Source: Enoplolaimus lenunculus
Taxonomy: Eukaryota > Nematoda > Enoplea > Enoplida > Thoracostomopsidae
DNA: 64,000 nt
Direction of reading: 5' to 3'
Assembly (NCBI GenBank): GCA_030248215.1
Contig: JASANG010002697.1
Location: 1-64,000 of the forward strand
In this document: piece after piece, positions 33,556-45,240 of the stretch
How the letters are laid out: every line of letters starts with the position of its first letter
Position numbering within the stretch: position 1 is the first letter of the stretch
Translations under genes and position numbers: made by a program
The notes under the pieces: generated by a model
Seen by the model: only the letters and a program-made list of their open reading frames with translations
What the model was told of the DNA's origin: nothing
Databases searched by the model: none

Positions 33556-33704
33556 GGTCCATGTTAAGATCAGGGGTGGAACGTTATTCAATGTGACAAT
33601 AATAGAGTAAGTTTAATCTTCAGACTAATTTTTTGCTTAGGCTTAGGCTTATTCTTAGGAATATGCGTATACTACTGTTCCGTTCGTGTTCTATACATTG
33701 GCTC
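33556..33704 (+). mobile_element. Family A MITE
   Basis: The ends GGTCCATGTTAAGATCAGGG and GTTCTATACATTGGCTC are inverted. The core is GCTTAGGCTTAGGCTTATTC. Confidence 0.8.
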
Positions 33705-34103
33705 ATCTGTTGATTTGAAAATCAACAGAAAAATAGATTGCATAAAATTTTAGCGCAAAAATGTGCTAATGGTTAAACCTCGTTGCTTGCTTTGTTCGTA
33801 CGTTTACGAGACCTATTACCGACTGGTTGTAAGTGATACGGTTCAAAATGTGGCAGTATAGCATATAGTACCGTAAAACAGGAGCACTAGCGGACCTAAG
33901 TTTTCAATATCTTGGTTTTCTTATTTCTTTAAATGTTTAGCAAATTTTTTCGTCTAAATTCCGTCAGAAAAATGCCTGGAATAGTTCATTTTTGAATTTT
34001 GTTGTTTTTGCAATTCGATATTGTCAGCGCATTTTCACAATTGAGTACCAGTCGTCGAAGCGGCACATTTTTTCAAGACGTTTGTGGTGGTTTTGAAATT
34101 TTC

Positions 34104-34329
34104 GGCACATGTATACAACAGGGCCGGATCGTTTTCCTGCGGGTCTATAATAGAGTCAGTTTAAGCTTTAGACAAACTTTTGTTGCTTAGGCGTAGGCTT
34201 AGGCTTAGGAATGGGTTCATCACAAACTTAGGCTTCGGAATGGGCTCATCATAAACTTAGGCTTAGGCTTAGGTGTTGGCTTAGGAGTATGCTTATACTA
34301 CTGTTCCGGCCCTGTTTTAGACATGGGCC
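34104..34329 (+). mobile_element. Family A hAT-like MITE, expanded core
   Basis: The ends GGCACATGTATACAACAGGG and CTGTTTTAGACATGGGCC are inverted. Flanks AAATTTTC and AAATTTTG form a 7/8 target duplication. The core block TCATCACAAACTTAGGCTT is duplicated with small changes. Confidence 0.9.
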
Positions 34330-34527
34330 AAATTTTGAAATAAGCCCGAATGGATTTTATTTACGAAGTCTCTAATTTCATAAAATTTAAATTATGTTTT
34401 TATATAAAATTAGTGATAAATGAAATTAGGAATATTTAAAAACAATGCTTTCGAGCACTCATAATTGTTTACTTTTTAAAACGGCCTGGGAGTCGGCTTT
34501 TTTATAAATAAATCAAATTTCCGTGGT

Positions 34528-34553
34528 GGGACGCCCCTTAACGTAACATGGGC
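34528..34553. mobile_element. Family B end fragment
   Basis: Only the terminus ACGCCCCTTAACGTAACATG plus GGCC remains. Confidence 0.6.
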
Positions 34554-34590
34554 CCTCGGTGGCACGAAATTGGTTCAAATTTGTTGTTTA

Positions 34591-34812
34591 TACGCTGCAA
34601 AAAAATGGTGAGTCAAATTGTCTCACTCCGAAATAGGCTTTTCTGGACTACACAACCTGAGTCAAATTCGATTGCGCCATAGTCAAATTCGGCTCACTCG
34701 AGTCGCTCAATGAGTCGAATTTGACTCTGGCGGAGCCGAAATTGACTCAGTTTGTGTAGTCCCGAAAAGCCTATTTCGGAGAGCAATTTCACCCACCATT
34801 TTTTGCAGTGTG
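34591..34812. mobile_element. Family C foldback MITE
   Basis: It runs from ACGCTGCAAAAAAATGGTGA to CACCATTTTTTGCAGTGTG with the full palindromic inside. It carries the same GGTGAGT and TTTTTTGCAG end signals as 22451. Confidence 0.9.
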
Positions 34813-35012
34813 CCAGTTCGTTCTTGAAGCTTCAGTTTCCTTTGCCAGAACTTAAAATATGCTCATCTAATGAGACAAGTTTGCCACAGCTCAGGGTCAC
34901 GATTTTATAAAACTTTCAATGAAGGGTTTGCTGTGGTTCCAACTGAAAAGTTCCCAAAACCAATGGACACAAATCACAACACGTGGTTCAATATCCTTAA
35001 AGTTTCGTTGGT

Positions 35013-35218
35013 GGCCCATGATAAGAACAAGGGCGAAGCGTTTTTCCGTTGTACTGCAATAGAATAAGCTTAAGCTTTAGACTATTTTTTTCTTAGGTTT
35101 ATTAAGTTAAGGTATAAGCTCCATTTGACTTTTAGCTTAGGCTATTTCTTAGACTTGGACTTAGGAATACGCTTTATACTACTGTTACGGCCCTTACGGC
35201 CCTGTTCTATACATTGAC
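35013..35218 (+). mobile_element. Family A MITE
   Basis: GGCCCATGATAAGAACAAGG pairs with CCCTGTTCTATACATTGACA. Flanks TCGTTGGT and CCGTTGGT are a 7/8 duplication. ACGGCCCTT is doubled near the right end. Confidence 0.85.
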
Positions 35219-35699
35219 ACCGTTGGTTAACGCCCGCTCATGCACCCACTCAGCCAGTCGTGTGAAATTTCCATCAAAATTTTTGGGAAACTTGTGCAGC
35301 AAACCATTTTCATAACCATATAAGTCTTACATTTTTGAAACAAGCGTTCTTATAGATTATTTTTAAGCTAAAAGCCTTGTTTCGGGTCATATTTCAACAA
35401 CATTGGTGTATAACTTAACATTTATACGCCAGTGCTGGAAGCGAAAATAATCGTGTAAACTTCAGCGTAATCCAAAGCGTAAACCTAAGCCTAAAGACAA
35501 ACAATAATGGTGGACTGCGACTTGTCGAGTAGGTGAAATTTCGAATCACAAGTTTTCAGGTAATGAGTTGTTAGGGAAGCAATTGTACGTGTCACTGTTG
35601 ATACTTTTAAGACTAAAGACAACATCAAATTTTCATGTGGCGCAGACTATATTTTACTGTAAATATACCGAGCCAAGGTCAGACTTGTTCGAAAACTAT

Positions 35700-35850
35700 T
35701 TTGGATTCACCAGGGCCAGAGCAGCCGTTCCCGTTACCCCAGTTTGCCCCCCCCCCCCACAAAGGGTTCCCACCCTAATCGGATGAAACAAACAACGCCT
35801 AAGTTTTTAAATCGCTCGCTTTGCTCACGAGTTTTTACCACTATTCTGCC
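35700..35850. repeat. Family P repeat fragment
   Basis: It has CAGGGCCAGAGCAGCCG, a C run at 35745-35758 and GGGTTCCCACCCTAATCGG, matching the element at 15474 in reverse. Confidence 0.45.
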
Positions 35851-36641
35851 TTTCTGTAATTGTTAAATGGTTTTAGACACTATACAGGCCTTACAATAAC
35901 CACCAGGTTGCTAAATGCCAACAAATTTTCTCGTTCGCTGCACTCGTTGGCTTATCAAACACTCGACGTTTGATTCATCTTAAAAATGGCTTCACTTTCT
36001 AGATCCATCATTTTGAACTTTTGTGCAATACTGTTTTTGGAACGATGTCGTCACAGCTATCAAAGACGAGCGTGAGCTCGGACAACCTTAGATCACACAT
36101 AGACAAATTCTGTATCCACCTTTACGCTGGGGGCGCCCACCCTGGAGTTTGAAGGGTCCATTCCTGTCTGCTCCGGCAGTTTGTACTTAGGTTTAGCGCT
36201 AAAATGGCGTTTAGTTTCTCGCTCCAGGCTGCCACCCGTTCAAACCTCGATTCGTTACCAGGTAAAGAGTAGTTTGACCAAAGTTTGTGAACAAAACGAA
36301 ATAATTATGTTTCAATGTTACATCACACCTTCGCTTTAAATATTTAATAATGTTTCGCGCTCGCAAGCCTTTAAAATGATTGGTTTAAGCCACGTTAATT
36401 ATACACAACCACTTTGTCATGAGTTCCATTGACTGGCCACAATATACCTTGCTTGACGAGGGGACCGAAAACAAAATTCAGGAGGGACATGTGGGAAAGT
36501 CGCCCGACTTCCAAGTGGGGATCCATCAGTTCGTAGCGATCAAATTCTTAACGGAAGAACAAAGCTTTTCAATGGCCATCATTATGTTGCGTAGCATCAG
36601 ATAAAGTTTTTACCAGCAACAATATTAAAAGTCGTCAGTAA

Positions 36642-37140
36642 TGGGTCATCCACGTTAAAATTCACATGCAGATGTCAAAAAAATGTTCCACCCACTCCAT
36701 TCGGAATATATCAAAATACACAGTTAAGCTAGAGGCAAGCGACAGTTTTGTACGTCTATTAGCCATAGTGTAGGTAATTGTCATGACTCTATCGGAAGAG
36801 ATTCTGAACACATACACGCTGTCTGAAGGATATCAGCAAATCCATAACGGCTTACACTACAGTGGGGACATTACCCACACGCATTTTTGTAAACATTTAA
36901 GGTCCTTCCGGGGGACTAGGAACATTTGGGCGCTGCACGGTAGTGTCGTGACAATAAGTTACTGATAATGAGATCAGGACAAGCAAATATTGACTCCTAG
37001 ATTATATTCACTGTCTAAAGTTTCTGACAATAACATATTGACATTTAAGGCAGTGTGGCGGCAACAGTGTGTGTAAAGCCAACGTGGAAGCCTAAAACAA
37101 AGTCACAAAAATCGGTGTACATTTTAACGTAGATGACCCA
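36642..37140. mobile_element. Family N, Harbinger-like MITE
   Basis: TGGGTCATCCACGTTAAAAT pairs with ATTTTAACGTAGATGACCCA and is flanked by TAA on both sides. At about 500 bases it has no transposase frame. Confidence 0.85.
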
Positions 37141-38868
37141 TAAACAGGCGTTATATTATGTTGGATTATTTGGATGGTAGTGTTTTAAAGTTGATGTTTG
37201 AAAGTACATGGTTTGAAAATTGTTAATTTTAAAGTAATTCAACAAATGATAGGCGCATAGTTGCAATTATTCGAAACCACTCTAAAATAACAGTAATCAA
37301 ATTTCCTACAGATATCAAGAGATGCTGTATTTAGCGCAAATTCTAAGATATTACTTATTTACATAATAAATATCCTGTATTTTCTACAATCTTAGATTCC
37401 GTTGCTACTCTTTTCTTAAACACCCACGCCATAGCAAGCAATTTCGTTCATAGTACCGGAATATTCAGTTTTGCTGAAACAATAAATTGCGAACCAAAAT
37501 AAAGGTTCTTGTACATTTCACCTTCACATTTTAAGTTTAGGCTACGGCTTGTGACAAAGGCGTTGTCTTAATCGCTAAACCTTTCTCCGGGCGGGAAGTG
37601 TACAAGAGCTAGAATAAATTAATAGCAAATTTTAATTTTTGCTTCTTGTGCAACGGCCAACTTTTCTTCCAGCAAAACTGTTGCCTACTACAGTTTCTAC
37701 ATTACTATGTATAAAACGGTATATACGGTCCGTACCTTACAAATTATTAGTTTTCTGCCACTCTGATTGCGTTAGGCCTCCGCTTGCTTACCACCCCCCC
37801 CCTTGCTTGGTCGGAAATTTTAGGATCTGTCACTAACTGCCATGCATAATTCACAAGCATACCCACATGCTTACAGTATTAAAGCTAACGATAAATCGAA
37901 ATCAATTGAAACATTCTCGCTCCGAGTTCTCAATCCATACGCATATTTAAATTCAAGTTGAACAAAAACCGATATGCATTAAACACAGGCGTTGTCAAGA
38001 TATCAATTCGTCAGCGTATAAAAGCTGAATAAGAAATTTTTTGACCTTTGCAATTTTCGACGTTATTCTAAAACAATTGAAATTGCTAATTCTGGCTCTC
38101 AAGAAGTTTCAAGAAAGAAGAAAATATATTCTCTCTCTATTTTTTGTCTTGTAACATACTTGGCACTTATGAGTCGCTGAGGTAAAGTTTGTCGTCTAAT
38201 ATTAATAGCTGAATGACCCAAACACACTCCCCTGGTGAGCTTATAGCGCGTACGTAATTCTCAACGGAAACGAATTATACACGCGTCATTGATTGCGTTA
38301 TAAAAATGAAATTTCCATATTAAAACGTCAAAAGTTGTTGTTGAGAACGCCATTTCTCGAGTTCAGTGATCGTTTTTGTTCATTATTGGCTGGAAATTTT
38401 ACATCGACCAAGTTTTGATTTTGGATTGAGGTTAGCGAAATTTGCTGAAGATGTGGTCTGGCCGGCGGGGGTCAAGTGTGGTTGACGTGTGTCTTCCAAA
38501 TCGTGGTTCAAAATTTTGTAATTTTAGCACACAAAAATTTTGTTGTTTGACATGAGTTAAGAGTATACGGGGCTTCCAAACAACTGGCTTTATACCCATA
38601 GCTACACAACCTTTTCGTGGTACTTGATTATTACCGGTCGATTTACAAAATATGATTGCTATATTTCAGTCTTAGCGATGCCTCCAAAAAAACTGACATT
38701 AACTTTGATACGACGCTTTCAATCCAGGAACTATTGGACTAAAGTCTATTTTTGAAATCAAACTAAAAAGGGTTGTTTAGAAGAATGCGAAATTGTTATC
38801 TAGTCTTCAAATCGATTTTTTTAAAATAGCAATTAAATATAAGATTTTTCTCTTTTTATAAGAAAGTT

Positions 38869-39032
38869 GGCCAATGTTACTTTAAGGGGCGTAAAACAGT
38901 AAATTGAGCGTATTCATAAGTGTAAGCCTAAGCATAAGCATAAACGTAAGCAAAAAAATGTCCTCTAGAATGTAAATTTACTGTTTTATGGTCCTACAGG
39001 ACACCAAGACGCCCCTTAAAGTAACATGGGTC
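38869..39032 (-). mobile_element. Family B MITE, reverse
   Basis: GGCCAATGTTACTTTAAGGG pairs with CCCCTTAAAGTAACATGGGT. Flanks AGAAAGTT and AGAAAATT form a 7/8 duplication. The core is decayed CCTAAGCATAAGC. Confidence 0.9.
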
Positions 39033-39273
39033 AGAAAATTTATACAATTGAATGCTTTTGTATTAGGCTTGGGAAACCAGCTATCTATTTGTGACATCTG
39101 AAATTAGTAACATTCAGCTAAAATAAGGCTTGTGCAAGATCGCAGGATTAAAAAAAGAATACACGTTACTGAAGTTTGAACTTTACACGCTTGGACGCTT
39201 TGCAAATATTAGCAAATATCGTTTATTAAAGCAGTCAGCTTATCGTTCTTTTGAAATCCTATTTATTGACTCT

Positions 39274-39479
39274 GGCCTATGTAAAGAACAGGAGCGGAAT
39301 GGTTTATAAGCATACCCCTCTGCCTAAGCCTAAGCCTAAACCTAAGCGTAATAATGAGCATATTCCTAAGCTTAAGCGTGAGCCTAAGCTTAAGCCAAGC
39401 AAAAAATTAGTCAAAGCTTAGACTTACACTTTTCTTGTCCCACAGAAAAACTCCCCGCCCCTGATCTTTGTATGGGCCA
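39274..39479 (-). mobile_element. Family A MITE, reverse
   Basis: GGCCTATGTAAAGAACAGGA pairs with CCTGATCTTTGTATGGGCC. The core has four CCTAAGC units and a second block after GAGCATATT. Confidence 0.85.
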
Positions 39480-39975
39480 TTAAATCAAAGGTAAATTGCT
39501 CGTATTCTCGTATTCTACTATTCCTTGTAAATTCCAGGCTCTGCAGCCGTGGGTGGCACCTCCAGTGAAAATTCATTGCCAGAAAAGACACAGCCTGAAA
39601 GGCAGCCTGTCTATAATTTTTCTTACTGATAAATTAGCCGCGTCTGCTGATGAATTGACCAGCACTAAGACTAGACATTGAACTGAAGGGACAGACCGAG
39701 TTTGTACCCTGTTGAAGATATTTCCACTGCAGTAACGTAGCCAGAAGGGGCAGTCTGGACACACCATCCCCTCCGATGACTTTGACAGATTTATTTCTGT
39801 TAATAACTTAATGCTAACTGAGTGCTTCTCAAATTATATGTGTATGCTGATAACATGACAAGTCTGTACTTAACCCAACGTTCTTGCACAGACTTAAGTT
39901 TTAAGACGGCGTGCATGTATTTTGCATAAATTACTTATGCAAACTTTTTCAGCCATTGAAAAATTAAATTGTTTA

Positions 39976-40085
39976 ACGCCTAAGCACATTCCTGCGTAAG
40001 CATAAAATCTAATACAAAGCGTAATCGAAAACCTAAACCTAAGCAAAAAATAGTCTAAAGCCTAAATTCCTTCGGAAAAATGCTG
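39976..40085 (-). mobile_element. Family A fragment
   Basis: The core AACCTAAACCTAAGCAAAAA and AATAGTCTAAAGCCTAAATT remain without termini. Confidence 0.5.
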
Positions 40086-40194
40086 CAACGCTAAAAAGTA
40101 ACGGATGGACCTTAAAATTTACCTTTGATAGGTTATTTGATGTATCGCGCAAACGGTATATGTGTCTTCTTTAGGATTATCCATTAACAACTTC

Positions 40195-40376
40195 TTTAAT
40201 TGCATGGATTTTGCCACTGTACGCTTCCGTCAGAAAATTTTTTGTGATAAAATAATATAACATCCCGCCAACCTTACAATTTCCCTGTTCAAAAAATGGG
40301 TCAAAATAGCATAGCTACAGTAAAAATTGCGCTTAATAAACTTTTGCCAAACCGCCACCATCCCGCGTTAGAAATT
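40195..40376. repeat. Family M repeat
   Basis: It contains GTCAGAAAATTTTTTGTGAT, CTTACAATTTCCCTG and ACAGTAAAAATTGCG. It is joined directly to the family A element at 40379. Confidence 0.45.
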
Positions 40377-40378
40377 TG

Positions 40379-40599
40379 GGCCAATGTAAACAACAGGGCC
40401 GGAACAGTATTATAACCATATTTCTAAGCCTAAAGCCTAAGCCTAAGCCTAAGCCTAAAAATAAGCGTAAGAATGAGTTTATATTTAAGTGTAAGCCCAA
40501 GCGTAAGCCTAAGCCAAGATAAAAAATTCGTCTAAAGCTTAAGCTTACTCTATTGCAGTCCCACAGAAAAACGCTCCGCCACTGATCTTTACATGGCCC
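40379..40599 (-). mobile_element. Family A hAT-like MITE, best target duplication
   Basis: GGCCAATGTAAACAACAGGG pairs with CTGATCTTTACATGGCCC. The flanks are identical 8-mers, GAAATTTG. The core has CCTAAGCCTAAGCCTAAG. It is the clearest evidence for 8-bp duplication and hence a hAT-type origin. Confidence 0.95.
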
Positions 40600-40939
40600 G
40601 AAATTTGTGGATCCACAGCGGAATGTTGCCCTCAACATCTTAAAAAATGTTTTCTGGCAAATGTTCAGTTTAATACTTTCGTTTGTTGTTTCACACTTTA
40701 TACAAGTAGATTGTGATAAGCAAAACTTTCTGATAATATCTGATTATATTTGAATGTTTGGTTTTATCAGCACATATATTTGGCAATATTTGCTCGTATA
40801 TTTGTTTTAGTTGCCTGTTTTCACGCCTATAAAGACTGTATATAATCAGTTCTGAAGTAGGCTTGGGTGGCCCCCACCCAAAAGTCCGGATACGTGGCCT
40901 CGTTTTAATGGCCCAAATATTTTTCAAATTTTTTGTTTA

Positions 40940-41022
40940 AAATCTTGTTAGGGTCGGGTTCCCTCCTATAGAATGGGCTCCCCAAATGGGTATGTGGGGT
41001 TTGGCGGCTATGGCCTTGTATA
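40940..41022. repeat. Family P fragment
   Basis: GTTAGGGTCGGGTTCCCTCC and GGGCTCCCCAAATGGGTATG match the P repeat at 15474. Confidence 0.5.
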
Positions 41023-41320
41023 TAATTACATAGAGCCCGTTCTTTTTCCACAAAAATTATGTTTTTTACCGCTTTCAATTTACTTGTTCCGTGGAATTAT
41101 CCGAATTTTTCTACAAGGGTAAAGAAAAAATTAAAAATTCGTAAAATCAACGGCAAATGCTTGAATCCCAATAAATTAAACGCGAACAGATGCATGCAAG
41201 TCTTGTCTTGAACAGCTATTTGCCCCAGTTGGCACCAAGGCCGTTCTAAGCGAAAACCAATCTTACATAAAAAAACATCAAATCTAATATCCACGTTTTG
41301 AAAACGGAGTGATTCCAGGT

Positions 41321-41472
41321 TCATAGTCAGCTGACCTTGTTAGGGGAGCTAAACAGTTTTCACGAGGAACATACAACGGTTTTCGATGACTTACAAGCAA
41401 GGTTGAAAATTTTCGCGAGGAGGGGCAAAATTCATTAAGGGGCTTGAAACCCGTTGGCCCATCTCTGGCTAC
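41321..41472. mobile_element. Family D MITE
   Basis: CATAGTCAGCTGACCTTGTT pairs with CTCTGGCTACGGGCTTG. The inner ACTTACAAGCAAGGTTGAAA is intact. Confidence 0.85.
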
Positions 41473-41699
41473 GGGCTTGAGTGATACTAGTAATTTATTG
41501 GCAATAAGTATCAGCCAAGGTAGCTGTAAGTCGAATTTGAATGGCCGAACGCAGTGCCTTGTTCAAATTGAAATTGAACAGCTAACTTTTTTGAAAATAT
41601 GTCGCATGGCTGTGATATAATGGTAGATACTGCACACTGCTGGATTCAAAAGGAGTTACCCAGCCCTGGCAACCCAGCATGGATGGAACCCCATATGCA

Positions 41700-41833
41700 G
41701 ACCCGTAATCAGGTCCACCGGTTTAGGGAAGGACTAGAAATTTTTTGGAAGACAAACACACCTGTTCATCAGGGGGTGCAAAATTTTTCTAGGAGGGCAA
41801 AGTGCTTTGGCCGTCCTTTGGCCACGGGCTCGC
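41700..41833. mobile_element. Family D MITE (diverged)
   Basis: ACCCGTAATCAGGTCCACCG pairs with TTTGGCCACGGGCTCG; the core keeps CAAAATTTTTCTAGGAGGGC. Confidence 0.6.
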
Positions 41834-41984
41834 CGAGATTTTCTATTAAGATTTAGTATTAGAATGGCGTTTGGCGGCTCGCTCGCGGTGCCTGCGATCT
41901 TGTTTCACTATTATTCAAGATCAAAATGCTGGAAAATTGAGCGTTTCGTTGTATAACTTAACCATTTTGCCGTTTTTAAAAGGG

Positions 41985-42255
41985 TTTTTAGTTAAGTAAA
42001 TACTTAAGTCGCCGACAAATTCTTTGTGTTACAAATTAACCGTTCGAATTTACAACTGTTAATCTAATTGAAATTGCAGACTCATTGTATCTCCTATAGA
42101 GCAAAACTTTGTTGCTGTAACAATGCTTCAAACTTGACGTTTATTTGTTTTTGCTCGAAAATTTAAGTATTTACTGAAGTCGGCGAAGGAAGTCAGTAAG
42201 TAATCAAATATACTTTAAGTAAATACTTAAGTGAAATTTCAGAAACCCAACCATT
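41985..42255. repeat. Family R repeat
   Basis: AGTAAATACTTAAGTCGCCG near the left and TTTAAGTAAATACTTAAGTG near the right give a loose inverted pair, ending TTTCAGAAACCCAACC. Confidence 0.5.
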
Positions 42256-44008
42256 ATCATCTATCGCGATTGCCTAGAGTGTGACCACAGCGTTGTTGTC
42301 TGCGTTGGAAACACCACAAAACGACCGTTTATCGCCTTTCATACCAGTAATTAAAACTTTAATGGTAACTTTAGAGAGCCTATTGGATTTTGGTTTTAAA
42401 TTTTCAGCTCGAATGCCAGATGTCGCGTGATAAGTTGAATTTTTTACCACTGAAAAAAACTATTTTAACTATACCCAATGGCAGATCCAGGGGGTTCACT
42501 GGGTGCCCGTTAACCCCCGTTCGTGTCATTCTGGCATTGAAACTAAACAAACTCCATTCGCTCATATCCAATATTACTTGCAATTTTTACTTATTTTGCT
42601 CCATATTTCTCAACTTCTAAACAACCCTTATGTTTTGTTTGTATCCGCTCTTGCATACCAAGTAGTATGCAAAGTTTTAAGCTTAACCGCCCAAGTCTGT
42701 TAAGCTATTAACTACTTTTTAAAAGTTAAACAAAAGATAAATAAGAGCTTATATTAGTGTAGAACTTGCTGTCTTGCAAACGCTGCAATAGAGTTAGGTT
42801 GAGCATTAGACCATTTTTGGCTTAGGCTTATGCGGGGTTTACGTTATAACTGGGGTTGCTTGGAATACGTTTTGTCCATGTCAATTCGACGTCAACATAA
42901 AATGTTGTGATCTGAATTTGCAGTTGTGTAGACCAAATGTGAATGTCCCATGACATTGGTTTACAAATCATTGATCTCAAGCAATCATCGTATACAGATA
43001 GCTATTTGTCATATGATACCGCGATACATTTATGCAAAATATCATATAATATTTCAAAATTCTACTAAATTTCATATGATATTATGCAGGACAATGGAAT
43101 TTGTGCGAGCTAACAGCACAGTAAAAAGTTAGATAAATCAGCATTAAATGATTTTGAAATTTGGAATTAGCTTCTACGTATCTGTTTCTCGCTGAATTTT
43201 TCCCAAAATATATTCCTAAGTTTAAATATTCAAATTTCAAATTTTAGTATCATATGACATTCTACAGGACAATCAACCTAGTTTACCGCCACTTTGCAAT
43301 TAAAAGCTGCGTTGAATAGCGTTAATTTCACGATCCGCTTACTGGTGGCGGCTGCTTTCAAAATAGAATCGAATTATCCAAAAATTCAAATTTGAATGTG
43401 AACTAAAGATGTCTCGATATGCTGGAATGCGATATAAAATACTCGAAAAGTGACCATTTTTGGGCAAACGTTGGCTACAGGGGATAAGAGATATTTTTGG
43501 TTATCGAGTGCAGATCGGGATTTTGATTCTGATCACTAGAAGTACCACGTAGTTTCGTGAGAATAAAAACGGAATTACAACCTTCTAGAAAGGAAATACT
43601 AAAGTTTGTTTGAAAACCTATCACTAAACTTTATTTTGTTTTGTTATCAAGTAATTAATATTTCACCGGCTTGAAGCATATAAAGATAAAAGGCATTTTT
43701 GCATTTAGCGGTTGTGCTACATAGCTAATATTTCTAGAAAATAATTTTTTGGTTTTAAGTAATATTTTGATAATCTTGGCAAAATTGTTATATTCAGTGT
43801 TTATTTGTTTATTTCCAATTAGATTCGATTTTCAGCGTAAACAGTTTCTAAAACAAAGAATTTCTGTCTAAATAAATGAAAATTGTGTTTAATTTAGTTT
43901 TGGGCGCAACACGAAGACTTGGGCTCCGGCAAGATTTTGAAACCGAAATTCTTGCATTAGGATTTAATGCTAAAATTGCGTTTGGCTTCTCGGTCGAGAA
44001 GTTTCTTT

Positions 44009-44160
44009 TACTATATATACATATATGTATATCATTTATTAAATATGTATATACATATATATACATATATACATATATACATATATATACACACACATAT
44101 ATATGTATGTGTTATATGTGTGTTGTGTGTAGGTATTATATGTGTGTTGTGTATATATAT
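44009..44160. repeat. ATACATATAT/TGTGTA microsatellite
   Basis: Alternating TA, CA and TG dinucleotides extend over about 150 bases. Long open frames on both strands here are products of the repeat and not genes. Confidence 0.9.
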
Positions 44161-44567
44161 TGCGCTTTCTGTAGGTGGCCACCGTTGTTGGATCCCCTGC
44201 TGCAACCATGAACTTTAGCAAGAATTCTTCGAATACTAAATTAATTTGATATAACACACTATATGCTTACCTACCTTATATGTAATCGTGTACTTTCCTG
44301 ACATCACAAAATAGGTTGGCTATTATTACAGTTTGAAGTTGATTTGAAAATAAGGAACAAAAGACCGAAATTAAAAATTTCGGTGTTAAAGTTTGGTCGG
44401 TAGAAATTAAGATATTTTTGTAAAAAATGATAAAAATTAAGAAGATGTCATTCGTATTGTATATAAACCTTGTCAATCTCCGAAAATAAACCATCGAAGG
44501 TAGATTGCGGTTCCGTGGATTATGAAAATCTAAAATACAACAGATAAAGCAAAGACCTATCTTTAAT

Positions 44568-45092
44568 GGGTCATCCACGTTATACTGTCTACGCTACTGT
44601 AAAAAATTGTCCACACGTACGAGCCCCTAAGTCTGTAATTTTACTGTTTCCAAATTACATGTCCAAATGTCACTCATATCCTGTGTAGACCCTACTGACA
44701 ACTCGCACTCTCTATGGACGACCTATGCTTGGTAACGTTGCCGTCCATACCCATGCTAAATTGTCAATACGCTATTTAAAGGGCAACTGTTTTGTCCAGA
44801 GTCTGTCAGAAGGGACTCAGCTTATTTCGCAACACAAAGTTTGTCGGAAGGAACTTTGCTTTGCAATTATACAGAGTCTGTTCGAAGGAACTCGTATTGT
44901 CAGACACTGTGTCCAGACAGTGTCTACATTGTCCTTAGTCCCTTCGAAGGACCTGCTTTCAAAACCCACTATCTATCTACACCTTCTGTAAAGTCTTTAT
45001 AGCTTAAGAACATTGTCGTTTTGTCCCGCCCTTAATGCCAGGTGTGTGGACAATTTTTTACAGTAGCGTAGACAATATTACGTGGATGATCC
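44568..45092. mobile_element. Family N, Harbinger-like MITE with long ends
   Basis: The ends TGGGTCATCCACGTTATACT and ATTACGTGGATGATCCA are inverted. The pairing continues over about 50 bases with GTCTACGCTACTGTAAAAAA. TAA lies at both sides. The inside carries several GTCNGAAGGRACT repeats in both directions. Confidence 0.9.
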
Positions 45093-45124
45093 ATAACTAA
45101 CAGTTATTTCCCCAAAAATATTGC

Positions 45125-45240
45125 AAACAGAAAATTAAAGTGGATTTTTCGGTGGAATGTATTTTTCATTTTCCGGTTCTGTTTCCGGAAATTTTTTCAA
45201 ATTCCGGTTTCGGTACATTGTAATTCCGGTTGCACCTTGA
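45125..45240. mobile_element. Family K fragment
   Basis: TTCCGGTTCTG and CCGGTTTCGG repeats end in ATTCCGGTTGCACCTTG, one K terminus. Confidence 0.5.

Noticed and set aside
39538-39629. Terminal-exon-like segment after acceptor ATTCCAG, reading SAAVGGTSSENSLPEKTQPE and a stop
   Set aside because: No partner exon or poly(A) signal was found. An alternative frame is equally open, so it is too short to support.
43876-44257. Several overlapping open frames on both strands
   Set aside because: They are translations of a TA/CA/TG microsatellite.
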